Positions 1 to 9,575 of a DNA stretch of 43,880 bases are shown in pieces. Both the position numbers and the translations under genes were made by a program. The notes beneath the pieces were generated by a model. The model worked only from the letters and a program-made list of their open reading frames with translations, was not told the origin of the DNA and made no database searches. Every line of letters begins with the position of its first letter. Positions within the stretch are counted from its first letter, which is position 1. This stretch comes from Candidatus Galloscillospira excrementipullorum (GTDB lineage: Bacteria > Bacillota > Clostridia > Oscillospirales > Feifaniaceae): positions 1 through 43,880 of the forward strand of contig DVNV01000053.1 of the NCBI GenBank assembly GCA_018714125.1, in the 5' to 3' direction.

Positions 1-28
1 AATTTTGTCGGCAGTGCGCGGCAAAGCC

Positions 29-58
29 TTGTCAGGGGCAGGGGGCTTGTGGTATACT
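29..58 (+). promoter_or_regulatory. sigma-A-like promoter upstream of the GNAT gene
   Basis: TTGTCA (29-34), 18-nt spacer, TATACT (53-58). Confidence 0.6.
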
Positions 59-94
59 CACAAAAGCGTATGACATGAAAGGGGAGAGGCCGGC

Positions 95-559
95 ATGCTG
101 CTCAGAGCCTACCGGGAGAGCGACGCTGCGGCGCTGTGTGCGCTGTTTTTTGACACGGTGCACACCGTGTGCGCGAAGGACTACACCGAGCAGCAGTGTG
201 ATGCCTGGGCCCCACGGGAGTTTGACTGCGCCGCCCTGTGCGGGCGCCTGGCCAGCAGTTATGCACTGGTGGCCGAGTGCGGCGGTGCTCTGGCGGGCTT
301 TGCCAACCTGGGAGAAGACGGGTATTTCGACTGTCTTTACGTCAGCTCACAGATGCAGGGGCGCGGCGTTGCCACGGCCCTGGCAGATGCCATGGAGCGC
401 CGTGCGGCGCAGCAGGGCGCTTCCCGCATGGTCAGCGACGTTTCGATCACGGCGCGGCCCTTTTTTGAACATCGGGGATACCGCGTGGTACAGGAGCAGA
501 CGGTGGTGCGGCACGGCGTGGCCATGACCAACTATCACATGGAGAAGGTGCTACCATGA
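95..559 (+). CDS. GNAT family N-acetyltransferase
   Basis: MLLRAYRESDAAALCALF start typical of GNAT; motif-A-like VSSQMQGRGVATALADAME; stop overlaps next ATG (ATGA). Confidence 0.85.
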   Translation: MLLRAYRESDAAALCALFFDTVHTVCAKDYTEQQCDAWAPREFDCAALCGRLASSYALVAECGGALAGFANLGEDGYFDCLYVSSQMQGRGVATALADAMERRAAQQGASRMVSDVSITARPFFEHRGYRVVQEQTVVRHGVAMTNYHMEKVLP

Positions 560-1401
560 CAAAACAACGAAAATCGGGAAAAAGACCCCCTGTAAAAAAA
601 GCCCCTGTCAGGACGGCGTCGTCTTCTTCGCCGTCGGCATCGGCAAGCCTTCCGGCGCTCGGGAGCAGGCGCGCATGGAGCGCAACGACGCGGTTTGTGG
701 CGGTGATTGTGGCGGTGGCGTGCGTGCTCTTTTACATGAATATCAAAGACGTCTATGAGGCGCAGACCAGCGCGCTGGCGGCAACCGAGTCCACCGCGCA
801 GGTGACGGTGGAGCGCGGCGACGCGGCGCTTGCCTTCCGTCCGGTCGCGGGCGCCGGGGACACGGGCTTTATTTTTTACCCCGGCGGCAAGGTGGAGCAT
901 GAGTCCTATGCGCCGCTCATGCAGCAGCTGGCGCAGCGCGGGGTCTTCTGTGTGCTGGTGGAAATGCCCTTTGAGCTGGCCATTCTTGAGAAGTCTGCGG
1001 CGGGAGTTTATCCGGCCGATTATCCCGACATTGCAAACTGGGTCATCGGCGGGCACGACATGGGCGGCAGGATGGCCGCTTCCTATGCCGCCAAAAACGC
1101 CGAAAGTCTGAGCGGATTGGTGCTGCTGGGCGCCTACTCCTCCAAGGATTTGACGCAAAGCGGCCTGCCGGTGCTCTCGATTACGGCCGAGCTCGACACG
1201 GTGGTGGACGAGAACCGGATGGAGAAATACAAAGAGAACCTGCCTGAGGACACCGTGGAACAAACCATTGCCGGCGGCAACCACTCGGGCTTTGGGGATT
1301 ACGGCCTGCAGGACGGTGACACCGAGGCCACCATCCCTGCCGCACAGCAGCAGGAGCAGACGGCGCAAATCATTGCAGACTGGATTGCCGCCCTGCCGTA
1401 A
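556..1401 (+). CDS. alpha/beta hydrolase, membrane anchored
   Basis: N-terminal basic segment plus one TM (FVAVIVAVACVLFYM); GGHDMGGRMAASYA nucleophile elbow region; GNHSGFGDYG near C-terminus; ATGA overlap with upstream gene. Confidence 0.75.
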   Translation: MTKQRKSGKRPPVKKAPVRTASSSSPSASASLPALGSRRAWSATTRFVAVIVAVACVLFYMNIKDVYEAQTSALAATESTAQVTVERGDAALAFRPVAGAGDTGFIFYPGGKVEHESYAPLMQQLAQRGVFCVLVEMPFELAILEKSAAGVYPADYPDIANWVIGGHDMGGRMAASYAAKNAESLSGLVLLGAYSSKDLTQSGLPVLSITAELDTVVDENRMEKYKENLPEDTVEQTIAGGNHSGFGDYGLQDGDTEATIPAAQQQEQTAQIIADWIAALP

Positions 1402-1570
1402 GGCGGGGCTTGCGGCGCCCCGGACGCAGGACGGCGTTCGGGGCGCCGTTTTGCTTTGCGGGGAAAGCCCGCCCTTTTTTATCCCTCTTTGGAGCGGGAA
1501 AGGCCCCTGCTCTTTGGAAGGCGCCGGAAAGGCGGGCACAAACCAGCCCTGCCCTGCGTGAAAGGGCGAA

Positions 1571-1620
1571 AAAAGAAAAAACCGGAGCTTGTGCAAAAAC
1601 GTTTGCACAAGCTCCGGTTT
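1571..1620. terminator. bidirectional intrinsic terminator between convergent genes
   Basis: Perfect 19-bp stem AAACCGGAGCTTGTGCAAA (1579-1597)/TTTGCACAAGCTCCGGTTT (1602-1620), 4-nt loop; T-rich tail on the minus strand (complement of 1571-1580). Confidence 0.85.
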
Positions 1621-1652
1621 GATTTTGCAGGGCTTTTGAGGCCGGCAAGGGC

Positions 1653-2225
1653 TTACTTGATCAGTGTGCCCTCCACGTTGCCGGAGATACCGGCGGCATT
1701 GGCCTCGTCGGTGTCGATATGCATGGCAAGAGCATAGTTGTCGGAAACACGGCAGACGACTTCCTCGAAGATGACGCCGCGCGGGCCCTCATACTTCACG
1801 CCGACAATCTGCTTGTCCACGACGCCAAACTCCTTGGCTTCCGAGGTGTGGAAGTGGATGTGACGCTTTGCAACCATCACGCCCTCTTTGATTTCAAGCT
1901 CTCCGGCAGGCCCAATCAGCTTGGCGCCGGGGGTGCCGGCGATATCACCGGACTCACGCACGGGAGGCTTGAGGCCCAGGGTGCGGGCATCGGTCAAAGA
2001 GACCTCAACCTGGGTGGCGGAACGCTCCGGCCCGAGAATCGACATCTTGAGCTCGCCCTTGGGGCCGACAACCGTGACCTTCTCCTCACAGGCGAACTGG
2101 CCGGGCTGCGAGAGGTCCTTCTTGTTGGTGAGCTGGTAGCCGGGGCCGTAGAGGACGTCCAAATCGGCTCTGGACACATGGAGGTGACGCGCGGAGGTTT
2201 CAATCAGGATTTTCTTATCAGACAT
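1653..2225 (-). CDS. pduL: phosphate propanoyltransferase / PduL-type phosphotransacylase
   Basis: MSDKKILIETSARHLHVSRADLDVLYGPGY..., VMVAKRHIHFHTSEAKEFGV; duplicated His-rich PduL motifs; RBS AAAGGAGACC upstream of ATG at 2225. Confidence 0.9.
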   Translation of the reverse strand: MSDKKILIETSARHLHVSRADLDVLYGPGYQLTNKKDLSQPGQFACEEKVTVVGPKGELKMSILGPERSATQVEVSLTDARTLGLKPPVRESGDIAGTPGAKLIGPAGELEIKEGVMVAKRHIHFHTSEAKEFGVVDKQIVGVKYEGPRGVIFEEVVCRVSDNYALAMHIDTDEANAAGISGNVEGTLIK

Positions 2226-2531
2226 GGCGGGGTCTCCTTTCATGAGATGAAATTTCTTTTTTTGGACGGTGCGGCAGCAAATGCCTTCGTTCGAGCTCAG
2301 CCGATGGAAGGAAGACCACACCCTCTCTATTGTACCAAACAAAGGCGGCGCTTGCAAGAGAGGGGGAGAAAAATGCGGGCAAAGAGCGTGCTTTGGTGTG
2401 CTGCAGAGATGAAACGGGGAATGCCGCGGGGAAAAATGCAGGCTTTTCCCGGTGCACCCCGTTTCTCCCCCTGCGCGCCGCGCAAAGGGAAAAAGACGCT
2501 TTGGGCAAAAACGCGCCCCCCAAAAACGCGC

Positions 2532-3248
2532 CTACCGCCGGACGGCACTCATCACAATGAGGGCAAGGTCTCCATGCGTGTCGGCTTCGAGAAACTCCAC
2601 GTCGATAAACCCACGGTGCTCCTTGGCCCATTCGGCCCACGGGCGCCAGAGCTGCTTGGGGTCTTCCATGTTGTAGCAGGCGGTGATTTGTGCGGCGCCC
2701 GTCTTTTCCCACAGATGCCGCCACCAGTCCTTGCTGTGGAAGCTGAACATCTCCCCGCTCCAGAATTTGCAAAGCGTGTCGGGATACCCTCCCTCAAACT
2801 CCCGCGTCAGTCCCGGCACCACGATGCCGAGCTGCCCGCCGGGCTTGACAAGCCGGGAGAAGGTGCAGGGGAAATAGAGCTCGTCGGCGCCAAAGTATTG
2901 ATAACTGTCTATGGCGATGGCGGCGTCGAAAAAGTCCTGGGCGTAGGGAAGGGCGTGGGCCTCGGCGTGGATGGGGAAGACCCGGTCTGCAACACCGGCC
3001 TGCTCGAAGCGGCGCAGGTTGTCAGAGGCTTCAATCCACAGGTCGGTGGCGAACACGGTGACGCCGAACTCCCGGGCCAGGAAAACCGAGGTGAGGCCCT
3101 GTCCGCAGCCCAAATCCAGCACCTTCATGCCGGGTTTTAAGTCGAGATGCTGGCACAGCTCCTCCAAAAGCCACAGGGGGTTTGGCCCCATCCAGTTTTC
3201 GCAAATCCATGCGGGGTCATATTGTTCGGTTTTGGGATATCGCTTCAT
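2532..3248 (-). CDS. class I SAM-dependent methyltransferase
   Basis: GMKVLDLGCGQGLTSVFLAREFG motif I; start MKRYPKTEQYDPAW at 3248 with AGGAAAG upstream. Confidence 0.85.
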   Translation of the reverse strand: MKRYPKTEQYDPAWICENWMGPNPLWLLEELCQHLDLKPGMKVLDLGCGQGLTSVFLAREFGVTVFATDLWIEASDNLRRFEQAGVADRVFPIHAEAHALPYAQDFFDAAIAIDSYQYFGADELYFPCTFSRLVKPGGQLGIVVPGLTREFEGGYPDTLCKFWSGEMFSFHSKDWWRHLWEKTGAAQITACYNMEDPKQLWRPWAEWAKEHRGFIDVEFLEADTHGDLALIVMSAVRR

Positions 3249-3306
3249 GGCGGCTTTCCTCCTGACAGAGGGCAGCCCCTTTCGGGGCACGCCCTTTTTA
3301 CAGATT

Positions 3307-3335
3307 ATGATACGGAATTTGAGGCAGTTTTTCAA
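3307..3335 (-). promoter_or_regulatory. sigma-A-like promoter for the methyltransferase gene
   Basis: Minus strand TTGAAA - 17 nt - TATCAT. Confidence 0.5.
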
Positions 3336-3417
3336 GGGAAACTGCGGCGGGTGTACGCCGGCCTGAACGGGGGGCGTGCAAAAGTTGTTTGCAGGGCGGG
3401 GCCGGGGGCGTCGCTTC

Positions 3418-3446
3418 TTTACAAAAGGCAATTTTTCCGATATACT
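3418..3446 (+). promoter_or_regulatory. sigma-A-like promoter for the XRE regulator
   Basis: TTTACA (3418-3423) - 17 nt - TATACT (3441-3446). Confidence 0.55.
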
Positions 3447-3479
3447 ATCCTTTTAGAAAAACGAGTGTGGAGGCATGGC

Positions 3480-4142
3480 ATGAACAACGAATTTCCCCGA
3501 GTGCTCGCGCTGCTGCGCAAAGAGCGCGGGCTCAGTCAAAAGGTGGTGGCGGGCGAGCTGGGCATTTCACAGGCGCTGCTCAGCCACTACGAAAAGGGGG
3601 CGCGTGAGCCGGGGTTGGACTTTTTGTGCAAAGCGGCTTCCTTTTACAATGTGTCGGTGGACTATCTGCTGGGGCGCTCGAGTGAGCGCCGGCCGGGAGA
3701 AGAGCTGCCCGACGTGCAGCAGGCGCCGGACAACTCCCTGCGCGGGAGAAATGTCTTTTCGGCCCTCGGCAAGAACCTCACTGTCAGCGCCGTCAATGTG
3801 CTGTTTGGGCTGATGGAAATGGAGCAGACAAAGGAGTTTGCCGCCTGTGCGCAGCAGTATCTGGGCATTTCCATTTACAAGGTCTTCCGCCACCTGACCA
3901 TGGCAAACCCCGGCCATCTGCAGGGGCTGTTTTCGCTGCCCGAGATGGCCTTTCTTGAGACCGGCAACGCCGCACAGCAGATGTGCGAGCTTCAGCTCAA
4001 GCTGCTGGCCGCTCAGATGGCCAAGAAGGGCACCGTGACGCAGCCCATGGACTATGAGGCCATCCGCGCCCGCTTTCCCCGCGACTCGGCCGCCTTTTTC
4101 AACGTGCTCAAGCGGGCGGAGGACGAAATCCGCGCCGTGTGA
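3480..4142 (+). CDS. XRE-family HTH transcriptional regulator
   Basis: VLALLRKERGLSQKVVAGELGISQALLSHYEKGAREPGLDFLCKAASFYNVSVDYLLGR is a canonical HTH_XRE; RBS GGAGGC before ATG 3480. Confidence 0.9.
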   Translation: MNNEFPRVLALLRKERGLSQKVVAGELGISQALLSHYEKGAREPGLDFLCKAASFYNVSVDYLLGRSSERRPGEELPDVQQAPDNSLRGRNVFSALGKNLTVSAVNVLFGLMEMEQTKEFAACAQQYLGISIYKVFRHLTMANPGHLQGLFSLPEMAFLETGNAAQQMCELQLKLLAAQMAKKGTVTQPMDYEAIRARFPRDSAAFFNVLKRAEDEIRAV

Positions 4143-4244
4143 CGGCAGCAGGACATCGGCCGGAGCAATGGCCGGAGCAATGGAATGTTTGAAAAAGCCC
4201 AAAGGGGAGAAAATAAATACCTAGGGAAGAAAGGATGTTGCGCT

Positions 4245-4940
4245 ATGAGCTTTCGCATTGTACCTGAAGTTTTTGACAAGCTGCCCGAGCTGTATATCGG
4301 AGCCCTTGTGGTCAAGGGGATTGACAACACGAAGGATTATCCGCAGGTGACGGAGTTTCTCGACGAATGCGTGCAGAACCTGCACCGGGACCTGGCCGGG
4401 CAGAAAATCAAGGAACATCCCTTTATTCTGCCCTTCCGGGGAGCTTTCAACGCTCTCGGGATGAATCCCAACAAGTTTATGCCCTCTATCGAGGCGCTGG
4501 CTTCGCGCATTGAAAAGGGCAAGGGCATGCCGCACATCAACCCCATTGTCGACCTGGGCAACGCCATTTCGCTCAAATATCTGCTGCCCATCGGGGCGCA
4601 TCCCCTGCAGGCACTCGACGAAGAGGTGCGCTTTGCCAGGGAGGGTGACGTTTTCCGCCCCTTCGGCGCCGAAAAGGACGAGCAGCCCGACGTGGGCGAG
4701 CTCATCTATGCCAACGGCAACATCGTCGGCACGCGGCGCTGGATTTGGAGACAGAGCGACATCAGCAAGATTGAGCGCGACACCACCGATGTCTTTTTCC
4801 CCATCGACGGGTTCACCTTCCTTGCCCCGCGCGTGGAAGCGGCGCTCGACGAGCTGTCTGCGCTGTGCGAGAGCTTTTTCGGCTGCAAGCCGGTGGCGCG
4901 CGGCGCGGTGCACAAAGAGAGCAATGAAATGACGTTTTAA
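4245..4940 (+). CDS. B3/B4 (PheRS beta-like) tRNA-binding-domain protein
   Basis: KGKGMPHINPIVDLGNAISLKYLLPIGAHPL, VRFAREGDVFRPFGAEKDE, NIVGTRRWIWRQSDISKIERDTTDVFFPIDG match the B3_4 family pattern. Confidence 0.85.
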   Translation: MSFRIVPEVFDKLPELYIGALVVKGIDNTKDYPQVTEFLDECVQNLHRDLAGQKIKEHPFILPFRGAFNALGMNPNKFMPSIEALASRIEKGKGMPHINPIVDLGNAISLKYLLPIGAHPLQALDEEVRFAREGDVFRPFGAEKDEQPDVGELIYANGNIVGTRRWIWRQSDISKIERDTTDVFFPIDGFTFLAPRVEAALDELSALCESFFGCKPVARGAVHKESNEMTF

Positions 4941-4960
4941 CGGAGTTTAAGGAGAGCATC

Positions 4961-6754
4961 ATGGCTGGAAAAAAGAGCCTTCCCACCAGGGAGCAAGCCG
5001 ATGCCGCATTTTTGTGGCATACGCAGGATATTTTTGAAAGCGACGAGCAGTTTTTGAAGGCGCTGGAGCGCCTGAAAGAGTGCGCCGGGCAGCTTTCCGC
5101 CTTTCAGGGAAAGCTGGGCGACGCGAAGACGCTGCTGCGCTGCCTGCAGATGATGGAGCAAACCGAGGAGCTGGCCGGGAATGTGGGCAGCTATGCCGCG
5201 CTCAAGAGCGACCAGGACACGGCCAACCCCCTGTATCAGGGATATGTCGGCAGGGTGTCCTCGGTCGGGGTGGAGCTTTCGGCGGCAACGGCCTATTTTA
5301 CGCCCGAGATTTTGGCGCTGGGCGACAGGGTCGGCGATATGGAGAAGGCCTGCCCGGAGCTCGCCCTCTACCGGAAATATCTCGACGATATTCTGCGTCA
5401 GAAGGCCCACATCCTCCCCGAGCGGGAGGAGCGCCTGCTTTCGCTGACGGGGGAGATGGCGGGGGCTGCCGAGGAGACCTTTTCCATGCTCAACGACGCC
5501 GACATGCGCTTTGGCGAAATCACGGGGGAAGACGGCGAGCCCGTGACGCTGACGCACGGCAGATATATCCATTTTCTGGAATCCGCTGACCGCCGCGTCA
5601 GGAAAGAGGCCTTTGAGACACTCTACCGGGCCTACGAGCAGCACAGCAACACGCTGGCCTCCCTGCTTTGCGCCCACGAGCGCAAGAATAAATTTTACAA
5701 GCAGGCCCGGGGCTACAAGTCCTGCCTGGAGATGTGCCTGTTTTCTGGGGATATCCCCGAGAGCGTCTACCACAGCCTCATCGAGGCGGTGCACGGGGCG
5801 TTTCCCGCCTTCTATGACTATATGGCGCTGCGGCGCCGTGCGCTGGGGCTCGAGCAGCTCCATATGTACGACCTGTATGTGCCGGTGACGGAAAACCCCT
5901 ATCAGGGCATCACCTATGAGCAGGCCTTTGAGCTGGTGTTCAAGGCGCTTGCCCCTCTGGGTGAAGAATATGTCAGCCTTTTGCACCGTGCACGGGACGA
6001 GGGCTGGATTGACGTCTATGAAAATCAGGGCAAGCGCAGCGGGGCCTACTCCAACGGCACGCCCACCTGCCACCCCTTTGTCCTGCTCAACCATCAGGAC
6101 AACTTGGAGTCGGTCTTCACCCTGGCCCACGAGCTGGGGCATGCCATGCACTCCTACTTTTCGAACAGGGAGCAGCCGCCTATCTACCGGGGATACAGCA
6201 TCTTTGTGGCCGAGGTGGCCTCCACGGTCAACGAGGCGCTGCTGCTGCGATATCTGGAAAAGGAAGCGGGGCAGGACAGGAAAAAGAGGGCGTATCTGTG
6301 CAACCATGCGCTCGAACAGTTCCGTGCCACTCTCTTCCGGCAGACCATGTTTGCCGAGTTTGAGCTCAAGACCCATGAGGTTGTGGAGGGCGGCGCGCCG
6401 TTGACCTCCGAGCTGCTCGACGAGCTTTACGGCTCGCTTTGCGCGGATTATTTCGGCAGTGGTGTGGTGCTCGACGCCCAAATCCGCAAGGAGTGGTCGC
6501 GCATTCCGCATTTTTACTATGATTTTTATGTCTATCAGTACGCCACCGGCTTTGCCGCGGCGCAGGCGCTCTCCCAGCGCATCCTGGAGCAGGACGGTGC
6601 GGCAGACTACCTGCGCTTCCTGTCGCTTGGCAGCCGTGTGCCGCCTCTGGAGGCGCTGCGGGTTGCCGGCGTTGACCTCGCCACACCAGCCCCCGTGCAG
6701 CAGGCGCTCGCGCTGTTTGCACAGCGCGTGGAACAGCTAGACAAGCTGTTGTGA
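4961..6754 (+). CDS. pepF: oligoendopeptidase F (M3 family)
   Basis: Zn-binding HELGHAMHSYF; full-length M3B-like protein; RBS AAGGAGAG before ATG 4961. Confidence 0.92.
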   Translation: MAGKKSLPTREQADAAFLWHTQDIFESDEQFLKALERLKECAGQLSAFQGKLGDAKTLLRCLQMMEQTEELAGNVGSYAALKSDQDTANPLYQGYVGRVSSVGVELSAATAYFTPEILALGDRVGDMEKACPELALYRKYLDDILRQKAHILPEREERLLSLTGEMAGAAEETFSMLNDADMRFGEITGEDGEPVTLTHGRYIHFLESADRRVRKEAFETLYRAYEQHSNTLASLLCAHERKNKFYKQARGYKSCLEMCLFSGDIPESVYHSLIEAVHGAFPAFYDYMALRRRALGLEQLHMYDLYVPVTENPYQGITYEQAFELVFKALAPLGEEYVSLLHRARDEGWIDVYENQGKRSGAYSNGTPTCHPFVLLNHQDNLESVFTLAHELGHAMHSYFSNREQPPIYRGYSIFVAEVASTVNEALLLRYLEKEAGQDRKKRAYLCNHALEQFRATLFRQTMFAEFELKTHEVVEGGAPLTSELLDELYGSLCADYFGSGVVLDAQIRKEWSRIPHFYYDFYVYQYATGFAAAQALSQRILEQDGAADYLRFLSLGSRVPPLEALRVAGVDLATPAPVQQALALFAQRVEQLDKLL

Positions 6755-6760
6755 CAAACA

Positions 6761-6856
6761 GGCCTTGCCCGCCCTGCGGCGGGCAGGGCCTTCGCAGGCG
6801 GCCTCGTTCGGGGGCAGCCTGCGCCCCGGGGCCCCTGCGAAAGCAGGGGGCCTTTT
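6761..6856 (+). terminator. possible tandem hairpins downstream of pepF
   Basis: GGCCTTGCCCGCC/GGCGGGCAGGGCC (6761-6790) then CCCCTGC-GAAA-GCAGGGG followed by GGCCTTTT. Confidence 0.5.
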
Positions 6857-7068
6857 GGTGTGTGCGGCAGACGCAGGTATCCGTCCGGGGATATTTGCGC
6901 GCCGGAGCGGCGGCGCAAAAATTAAGTGCCGGCTTTTTGGCGGGGAGCCGGAACATTCGGACGAAGACTTCGTCTAAGTAAACTTGTAACGTGTGGGAAC
7001 ACAAAGAACACAAAACGTCAACAGGATATGCACACATCCACCAGAAACGTCTTTAAGGAGGAAGCACC

Positions 7069-8850
7069 ATGCAACAGACACCCACGCAAGAGCCCTTGCA
7101 GGAGCAGGTTTCCGCAGAGGCGCAGGAGACCGTTACGCAGCCCCCACTGGAGGAAACCCTGACCTTTGCCCCGGAAAAGAAGGGCAAGCTGGGGAAAAAC
7201 ATCAAGCGAATTATCTTATGGGGTCTGCTTGCAGCCGTGGTTCTCTCCATCGGCTTCGTGATTTACAGCCTCTTTTTCAAAAAAGAACCCCCGCCCGAGA
7301 TGATGACGGCCTTTGCCAGCATCAGCACCATTGAGACCAAAGTCCAGGGCTCGGGCTCCGTCACCGCTCAGGAGAAGCAGGACGTGCCCGGCCTTGCCAA
7401 GGGCGAGGTTTTGGAGGTCTTTGTCAGCGTCGGCGACCAGGTGGAGGTGGGAGACCCCCTGTTCACGGTCAACGACGAGGAGATTTTGACCGACCTCAAC
7501 GAGTATCAGGCCAGCCTGGACCAGGCCTACAAGAATGTGGAGCTGGTGCAGGAGGAAATCGCCTCGCAGGACATGCGCGCCGAATTTTCCGGCAAAACGC
7601 TTTCGGTCAACTGCGAGAAGGGCCAGATTGTCTCCAAGGGAGAGGTTTTGGGCGTCTTGGCCGATGATTCCAGCATGAAGCTGGTCTCTTACTACAGCGT
7701 GGCCTACATAGACGACATCGCCGTGGGGCAGACGGCCGACGTGTCCATCCCCAAGAGCATGGCGCTGGTCACGGGAACGGTCAGCCGTATCGAGCGCATT
7801 TCCAAAATCACCGACGAGGGCGCGGTGCTCTTTGAGGTGGAAATCTCCATCGACAACCCCGGCTCGCTGACCAAGGGAATGGTTGCCACCGCCGTGATTC
7901 ACACCCCGGCGGGGGATGTGACGCCGGCTGAAGCGGCCACGCTGAGCTTCAACCAGGAGGAGAACATCAAGGCCGGAACGTCGGGAGAAATCACCTCGGT
8001 TGCCATGCGCGACTACTATTCCTTTGAAGCCGGCGAGCAGCTCTTCACCATCAAAAACGAAGATTTAGAGAGCCGCCTTGCCAGCGAGCTCAAGGCGCTT
8101 GACGCCGCCAAGAAGAACTACGACACCATTGCCGAGCAGTACAAGTACTATGCTCCCACGGCCGAGATTGCCGGGCAGGTGGTGGCCGTCAACATTGCGG
8201 AGGGCGACGAGCTGACGGGCGGCGGCAACGCCGTGGTTTCGGTGGCAGACCTCTCGCGCATGATGATGGACGTTGAAATTGACGAGATGTATGTCTCTTC
8301 GCTGGTGCCCGGCATGCCGGTCTCGGTCAGCGCAAGCTACGACGGCGGCGCCATGTATGACGGTGTCCTTTCAAGCGTCTCGCTGCAGGCGACGGTGGGC
8401 ACCGGTATGTCGACCTTCCCGGCCAAGATTGAGATTCTCAATGCGCAGGGCCTCATGAGCGGCATGTGGCTGGACTACGAGATTACGACCAACCGTGTGG
8501 AAAACTGCCTGACGGTGCCCTCCAACGCCGTGAAGTATGTGGAAGGCGGCACGGTATGCTTCGTGCGGCAGGTTCAGGAGTGGCACAATGTTGCCCAGCT
8601 TGAGCCTGTGGCCGACGGGGAATCTGACGGTGAGATGACCGGCGACGCGGTGGCGGGAGAGGACGAGGCGCTGCCCGAGGGCATGCTCGACGCCAACACC
8701 GCAGCGCAGATTCCCGAGGGCTTCACCGCCGTTTGGGTGACGACCGGCGCTTCGGACGCTTCTCAAATTGAAATCACCGAGGGCCTCCAGGAGGGCGATG
8801 AGGTGGCCACCACCGCCGTGCAGGAAAATCCGTATGGCATGATGTACTAA
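7069..8850 (+). CDS. efflux transporter adaptor subunit (HlyD/MacA/YknX-like)
   Basis: Single N-terminal TM, biotinyl-lipoyl-like segments (GEVLEVFVSVGDQVEVGDPLFTVND; AGQVVAVNIAEGDELTGGG), HlyD-type architecture; followed by ABC ATPase and FtsX-type permease. Confidence 0.85.
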   Translation: MQQTPTQEPLQEQVSAEAQETVTQPPLEETLTFAPEKKGKLGKNIKRIILWGLLAAVVLSIGFVIYSLFFKKEPPPEMMTAFASISTIETKVQGSGSVTAQEKQDVPGLAKGEVLEVFVSVGDQVEVGDPLFTVNDEEILTDLNEYQASLDQAYKNVELVQEEIASQDMRAEFSGKTLSVNCEKGQIVSKGEVLGVLADDSSMKLVSYYSVAYIDDIAVGQTADVSIPKSMALVTGTVSRIERISKITDEGAVLFEVEISIDNPGSLTKGMVATAVIHTPAGDVTPAEAATLSFNQEENIKAGTSGEITSVAMRDYYSFEAGEQLFTIKNEDLESRLASELKALDAAKKNYDTIAEQYKYYAPTAEIAGQVVAVNIAEGDELTGGGNAVVSVADLSRMMMDVEIDEMYVSSLVPGMPVSVSASYDGGAMYDGVLSSVSLQATVGTGMSTFPAKIEILNAQGLMSGMWLDYEITTNRVENCLTVPSNAVKYVEGGTVCFVRQVQEWHNVAQLEPVADGESDGEMTGDAVAGEDEALPEGMLDANTAAQIPEGFTAVWVTTGASDASQIEITEGLQEGDEVATTAVQENPYGMMY

Positions 8851-8861
8851 GGGAGGCTGTC

Positions 8862-9575
8862 ATGGCGCTCATTGAAATGAAGCGGATTTACAAGGTTTAT
8901 CACCCCGGAGAGGAAAGCGAGGTGCGCGCGCTCAACGGCGTTTCGCTCTCGGTGGAAAAGGGGGAGTTTCTGGCGGTGCTGGGCACCTCGGGCTGCGGAA
9001 AGTCGACCATGATGAACATTATGGGATGCCTTGACGTGCCGACGGCAGGGGAGTATCTTCTGGGTGGCACCAACGTCAACGAGCTTTCCGACAACCAGCT
9101 CGCCCGGGTCAGAAGCCGGGCTATCGGATTCATTTTTCAGGGCTACAACCTCATCAAGGATTTGACGGCCATTGAAAACGTGGAGCTCCCGCTCATCTAC
9201 CGAAATATCGGACGTGCCAAACGCCACCAGCTGGCGAGGGACGCTCTGATATCGGTGGGGCTGGAAAAGAGAATGTACCACCGCCCCTCCGAGATGTCGG
9301 GCGGCCAGCAGCAGAGGGTTGCCATCGCCCGCGCCATCTCGACGGCGCCCCCCATTGTCATGGCCGACGAGCCCACGGGAAATCTTGACACACACTCCTC
9401 CATTGAAATTATGGAGATGCTTTCACAGCTCAACAAAAAGGGCACGACCATCATCCTGATCACCCACGACATCGACACGGCCGAGTATGCCCACCGCATT
9501 ATCGAGCTGCGCGACGGAAGGATCATCCGCGACCATCTGCAGGAGCAGAAGGCGCAAAAGGAGGCGGGGCAATGA
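8862..9575 (+). CDS. ABC transporter ATP-binding protein (MacB/LolD/YknY-like)
   Basis: Walker A GTSGCGKST, signature MSGGQQQRVAIARAI, Walker B IVMADEPTGNLD, H-loop LITHD. Confidence 0.95.
   Translation: MALIEMKRIYKVYHPGEESEVRALNGVSLSVEKGEFLAVLGTSGCGKSTMMNIMGCLDVPTAGEYLLGGTNVNELSDNQLARVRSRAIGFIFQGYNLIKDLTAIENVELPLIYRNIGRAKRHQLARDALISVGLEKRMYHRPSEMSGGQQQRVAIARAISTAPPIVMADEPTGNLDTHSSIEIMEMLSQLNKKGTTIILITHDIDTAEYAHRIIELRDGRIIRDHLQEQKAQKEAGQ

Noticed and set aside
6980-7068. Repeated AACACAAAGAACACAAAACG upstream of the exporter operon as a possible operator
   Set aside because: Short, imperfect repetition; no family of regulator sites recognised and no clear promoter placed relative to it.
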